Part shown: positions 61,495-64,000 of the stretch, piece by piece
How the letters are laid out: each line of letters opens with the position of its first letter
Numbering within the stretch: the stretch's first letter is position 1
Assembly: GCF_011405515.1 (NCBI RefSeq)
Contig: NZ_AP022671.1
Coordinates: forward strand, 3,658,001 to 3,722,000
Origin: Nitrospira sp. KM1
Lineage (GTDB): Bacteria; Nitrospirota; Nitrospiria; Nitrospirales; Nitrospiraceae
Length of the DNA stretch: 64,000 bases
Reading direction: 5' to 3'
Notes under the pieces: generated by a model
The model's database searches: none
Told to the model about the DNA's origin: nothing
What the model saw: the letters and a program-made list of their open reading frames with translations, nothing else
Program-made: the position numbers and the translations under genes

Positions 61495-61953
61495 GTGACA
61501 CGCCTCATACTAGCTGTCTATCTGTTGAGCCTGAGTGCTATTGTAGCGGCCGCGTCCGACAATCCATGGGTCGGGACATGGATTCTTCGGGAGCCCGAGC
61601 CGGGAGGTCAGCTGACATTGAACATCGAAGAGGTCAGCGAAGGCTGGAAGCTGATGTACACGGTGATCGGTCCCGGAGCGCCGGGGGCGAGTTATACGAC
61701 GGTCGTCACGCCGCTGAACGGCAAGGATGCTCCGGTCATGATCGATGGCAAGACGTCCGGTCAAACCATGGGCATCACGAAGATCGACGACCTGCATACC
61801 GTCAACGTGATCAAGTACGAAGGCAAAGAGATCGGCACGTCGAAGACGGAGTTGTCCTCGGACGGCAAGATCATCAAAGTCGAGACCGACTATCCGGATT
61901 CCAACCTCGGCGCCCCCGCCTCAAAACAGATTCAGTTCTGGGATAAGAAGTGA
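61495..61953 (+). CDS. small exported lipocalin-like protein
   Basis: A 152-aa protein starting at GTG 61495, four bases after AGGAGG. The signal peptide ends AIVAAASDN. The mature region NPWVGTWILREPEPGGQLTL, GWKLMYTVIGPGAPGASY and TSKTELSSDGKIIKVETDYP recalls short beta-barrel modules of lipocalin type with a W-x-GTW start. Substrate unknown. Convergent with the phosphoesterase gene, 12 bases apart. Confidence 0.7.
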   Translation: MTRLILAVYLLSLSAIVAAASDNPWVGTWILREPEPGGQLTLNIEEVSEGWKLMYTVIGPGAPGASYTTVVTPLNGKDAPVMIDGKTSGQTMGITKIDDLHTVNVIKYEGKEIGTSKTELSSDGKIIKVETDYPDSNLGAPASKQIQFWDKK

Positions 61954-61965
61954 TCAGCCTCAGTG

Positions 61966-63735
61966 TCACGCCGGCCTGTTCTGCTTCAGGAACTCGATCG
62001 AATCGTTGATCGTATGGACTCCCGGCGGCATGTCGGAGCTGCCGGTCGCGACGGCGTTGACCATCTTCACCAGATCCCTCGCCACGGCTCCGGGAGGATT
62101 CAGCCCGTCGTTCGCCGCTTCCTGAGGCGACAGTTTGCGCAATCGCAAGCGCGGCATGTCCTCGCGAGTCCTCGGGGTGGGCAGGCAGGGAAGTGCCGAT
62201 AGGCTGGTCGAGGCCGCATCGCGTGCGGTCAATGCGTCGAGACCGAACTTCTCCTCCAGCGTCTTCATCAGCGTGGTCGCATCCAGCGGCGTACTGAACA
62301 CTGTGCCCTTGGGAATCCAGGGGGAAATCAGAATTGTGGGGATGCGCTGTCCCAGCCGGTTGAACGGGAAATTATCCTGATCGGCGTACCCGTCGCCAGG
62401 CGGCACCGCCGTCGGGGGCGGCACGTGGTCATAGCAGGTTCCGCCTTCATCGAACGTGATGATGAACAGGGTATTGAGCCAGTTGCTCCCATTCGGTGAA
62501 TTCGAATTGCGGATCGCCTGGTAGATGTCATTGACGAGGATCTCACCGCGCTTCACGGCCGGTGCGCCGTAGTCCGGATGGTAGCTGTTCGTCTCCAGAA
62601 GAAAACGCGGCTGGATAAACGTATAGTCCGGCAGGGTGCCGTTCTCCACGTCGTCGTAGAACGAGGTCATGTCTTTGAAGTAGGGCGCGGCATCTGGAAA
62701 GTCGCCCAATGTCGGATAGTGCAACAGCCGCGTCAGCGGCACGATATCGAAGCCGTCATAATAGATGGTCCAGGTATGGTTGGCGTCGGTCAGCGACTGA
62801 AAGATCACAGGCGCCGTATTCTCGAACGGCCAGCGTATAGACGGCGTATTGATGACGAATCCCGATGACGAAGCGGCGTGGAAAAAGGCACGATTGGTAT
62901 AGGTCTGGCTGGGCACGGCGCAATGCCAGTTGTCGCATACCCCATAGTTCTGAGCCAGTTGACTGATCGCCGGGACGATGCTCGGCGGGTACATCTGCAT
63001 GATGGTCGAATATTCCTCGTAGGTTCCGGCCTTTCCCATCGAAAGCAGACTCCAATAAAACGACGTGATGAACCCGGTCATCGGAGGCGGAAAGAACGCG
63101 CCCTGGTCGGGCACATTGTACGGCGTGGCATAGTCTGCCTCCGTCTTGGCAAACTGGTTGGTCAGCGGATTGAACGCGTTGTAGAGCGCCACGTTGACCG
63201 AGCCGTACTGCTCGGCCGGATCCACAACTGGGTTTAACAGGCCGGTCGCCTTGGACACGGGGATCGTCCCTTGGCCGGATCCCGGCGCATAGGGCGGGAT
63301 CGGATTGGACAAATTCTTCGTTGCGACGCCGTCGAAGGGCTGACCCTGCGGGCTCACGTCTTTCGGATACAGATAGCCCAATAAGTTATCCAGCGAGCGG
63401 TTTTCCAATTGCAGGACGACGACATGCTTGAAGGATTGCATCAAGTTGGCCGGCGCTGGCGGCGTGCCGCCGGTGAACACCGGATCCGGTCCGAAGAAGC
63501 GCGACGGGTTGGGGATCTCGGTGGGCGGAAGTTCACCGGGAGCGGTCAGGTCGGCCGGGTCTGGTTCACCTGGAAACAGAGTTGTCGAGGTCGATGAGGG
63601 TGTCGATGAGGCCGGTGGTGGGCTGGAGTCGTCCTTGCTGCAGGCCGCGAGCGCTGCGGCCATTGCCAGGCTGGCTTTCAGGAACGACCGGCGGCCCAAT
63701 GTATTGTCGGTATTGTCGTCGTCGGAGTTGTCCAT
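61966..63735 (-). CDS. Tat-exported phosphoesterase (acid phosphatase/phospholipase C family)
   Basis: A 589-aa protein. The Tat signal has the twin-arginine motif in NTLGRRSFLKASLAMAAALA, followed by a Ser/Pro/Thr-rich spacer with a Cys (AACSKDD) that could be lipidated. The catalytic segment VVVLQLENRSLDNLLGYLYP carries the metal-binding Glu and nucleophile of the AcpA/PlcC phosphoesterase family. Further metal residues appear in NYGVCDNWHCAVPSQTYTNR and ITFDEGGTCYDHVPPPT. Likely a periplasmic phosphatase or lipase; the substrate is unknown. GGGGAG lies upstream of the ATG at a rather long distance. Confidence 0.88.
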   Translation of the reverse strand: MDNSDDDNTDNTLGRRSFLKASLAMAAALAACSKDDSSPPPASSTPSSTSTTLFPGEPDPADLTAPGELPPTEIPNPSRFFGPDPVFTGGTPPAPANLMQSFKHVVVLQLENRSLDNLLGYLYPKDVSPQGQPFDGVATKNLSNPIPPYAPGSGQGTIPVSKATGLLNPVVDPAEQYGSVNVALYNAFNPLTNQFAKTEADYATPYNVPDQGAFFPPPMTGFITSFYWSLLSMGKAGTYEEYSTIMQMYPPSIVPAISQLAQNYGVCDNWHCAVPSQTYTNRAFFHAASSSGFVINTPSIRWPFENTAPVIFQSLTDANHTWTIYYDGFDIVPLTRLLHYPTLGDFPDAAPYFKDMTSFYDDVENGTLPDYTFIQPRFLLETNSYHPDYGAPAVKRGEILVNDIYQAIRNSNSPNGSNWLNTLFIITFDEGGTCYDHVPPPTAVPPGDGYADQDNFPFNRLGQRIPTILISPWIPKGTVFSTPLDATTLMKTLEEKFGLDALTARDAASTSLSALPCLPTPRTREDMPRLRLRKLSPQEAANDGLNPPGAVARDLVKMVNAVATGSSDMPPGVHTINDSIEFLKQNRPA

Positions 63736-63987
63736 GGATCGGCGCTCCCCTCTGTGTGGCTCTCGGGCGTGAGGTGTGACGCGTATCCCAGATTCGTATT
63801 GCCCCACAGCGCGCCTCCCGAAGGGCAAAAACGGCAGGCACAATAGCCACCATTCAGATTTGAAGTCAATGGCCGGGGCGGGGTTGCTGGCTAGGGGAAT
63901 GTTTGAGGATCAGGGAGAGTCGACGTATAGGGCAGTCAGTAAGAGGAAGGATTGTATTTGTCGTCTACACATTGCGGAGTGATGAAC

Positions 63988-64000
63988 ATGGGAAAGAAAC
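63988..64000 (+). CDS. possible gene start cut by the window end
   Basis: An ATG at 63988 (or an in-frame ATG at 63982) lies after GGAG at 63976 and reads MGKK before the window ends. Too short to identify. It is recorded only because the binding site and start are well placed. Confidence 0.25.

Overview
The window reads as chromosomal DNA of a Gram-negative, respiring bacterium. The many lipoproteins, outer-membrane beta-barrels, a Tat-exported phosphoesterase, c-type cytochromes and cupredoxins support this. The overall gene style (GlgX/TreZ/TreY trehalose synthesis, a multihaem cytochrome beside a VTT-family membrane protein, a cluster of small iron-sulfur proteins, a homodimeric pyruvate dehydrogenase) resembles Nitrospira (phylum Nitrospirota). 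That placement is an inference from protein character, not from a marker gene. I see no rRNA, phage, insertion sequence or CRISPR array. One tRNA, for proline, is present.

Layout. Positions 1-2.8 kb (minus strand) hold the start of a kdp potassium-uptake operon (26-aa leader ORF, kdpF, truncated kdpA), a lipoprotein, and a porin coupled to a 53-aa membrane protein. Two similar KdpE-like direct-repeat sites lie upstream of kdp and of the porin. Positions 3.2-12.8 kb carry small periplasmic proteins and the glycogen-to-trehalose module glgX, treZ and treY, with an MscS channel and a 52-aa membrane protein inserted. Positions 12.9-18.1 kb carry a duplicated-domain periplasmic protein, a YtxH protein, a YD-repeat-like protein, a VTT protein and a pentahaem cytochrome. 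Positions 18.4-22.7 kb are a four-gene phosphorelay and cyclic-di-GMP block: Hpt, hybrid kinase, REC-GGDEF and REC with a Cys-rich tail. Positions 22.8-33.2 kb are mixed: YqeY, MFS, glutathione peroxidase, HtpX, a cupredoxin, a squalene-synthase-like enzyme, a four-gene Fe-S cluster and alanine dehydrogenase, followed by tRNA-Pro.

Positions 33.7-37.7 kb hold acylphosphatase, an RpoS/RpoD-type sigma factor, apt, a DksA/TraR protein, queC, a 55-aa membrane protein and a monohaem cytochrome c. Positions 37.8-47.4 kb are rich in envelope proteins: an SPFH lipoprotein, other lipoproteins, a beta-barrel, a DAACS symporter, a BamE-like lipoprotein followed by three tandem paralogous lipoproteins, two very small ORFs and a beta-propeller protein. 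Positions 48.0-52.1 kb hold pssA and a large nuclease-helicase gene broken by a single frameshift. Positions 52.1-58.3 kb are a pyruvate dehydrogenase operon (aceE-aceF-lpdA) ending in a lipoate ligase gene. Positions 58.7-64 kb hold a coiled-coil protein built on near-identical 87-bp DNA repeats, an SDR enzyme, a DUF3313-like lipoprotein, a small secreted protein and a Tat-secreted phosphoesterase.

The themes are osmotic and ionic homeostasis (kdp, porin, trehalose, MscS), envelope maintenance, redox chemistry and signalling. The items most worth follow-up are the paired KdpE-like sites, the Fe-S cluster with its seven-cysteine ferredoxin, the tandem lipoprotein family, the frameshifted nuclease-helicase and the 87-bp repeat gene.
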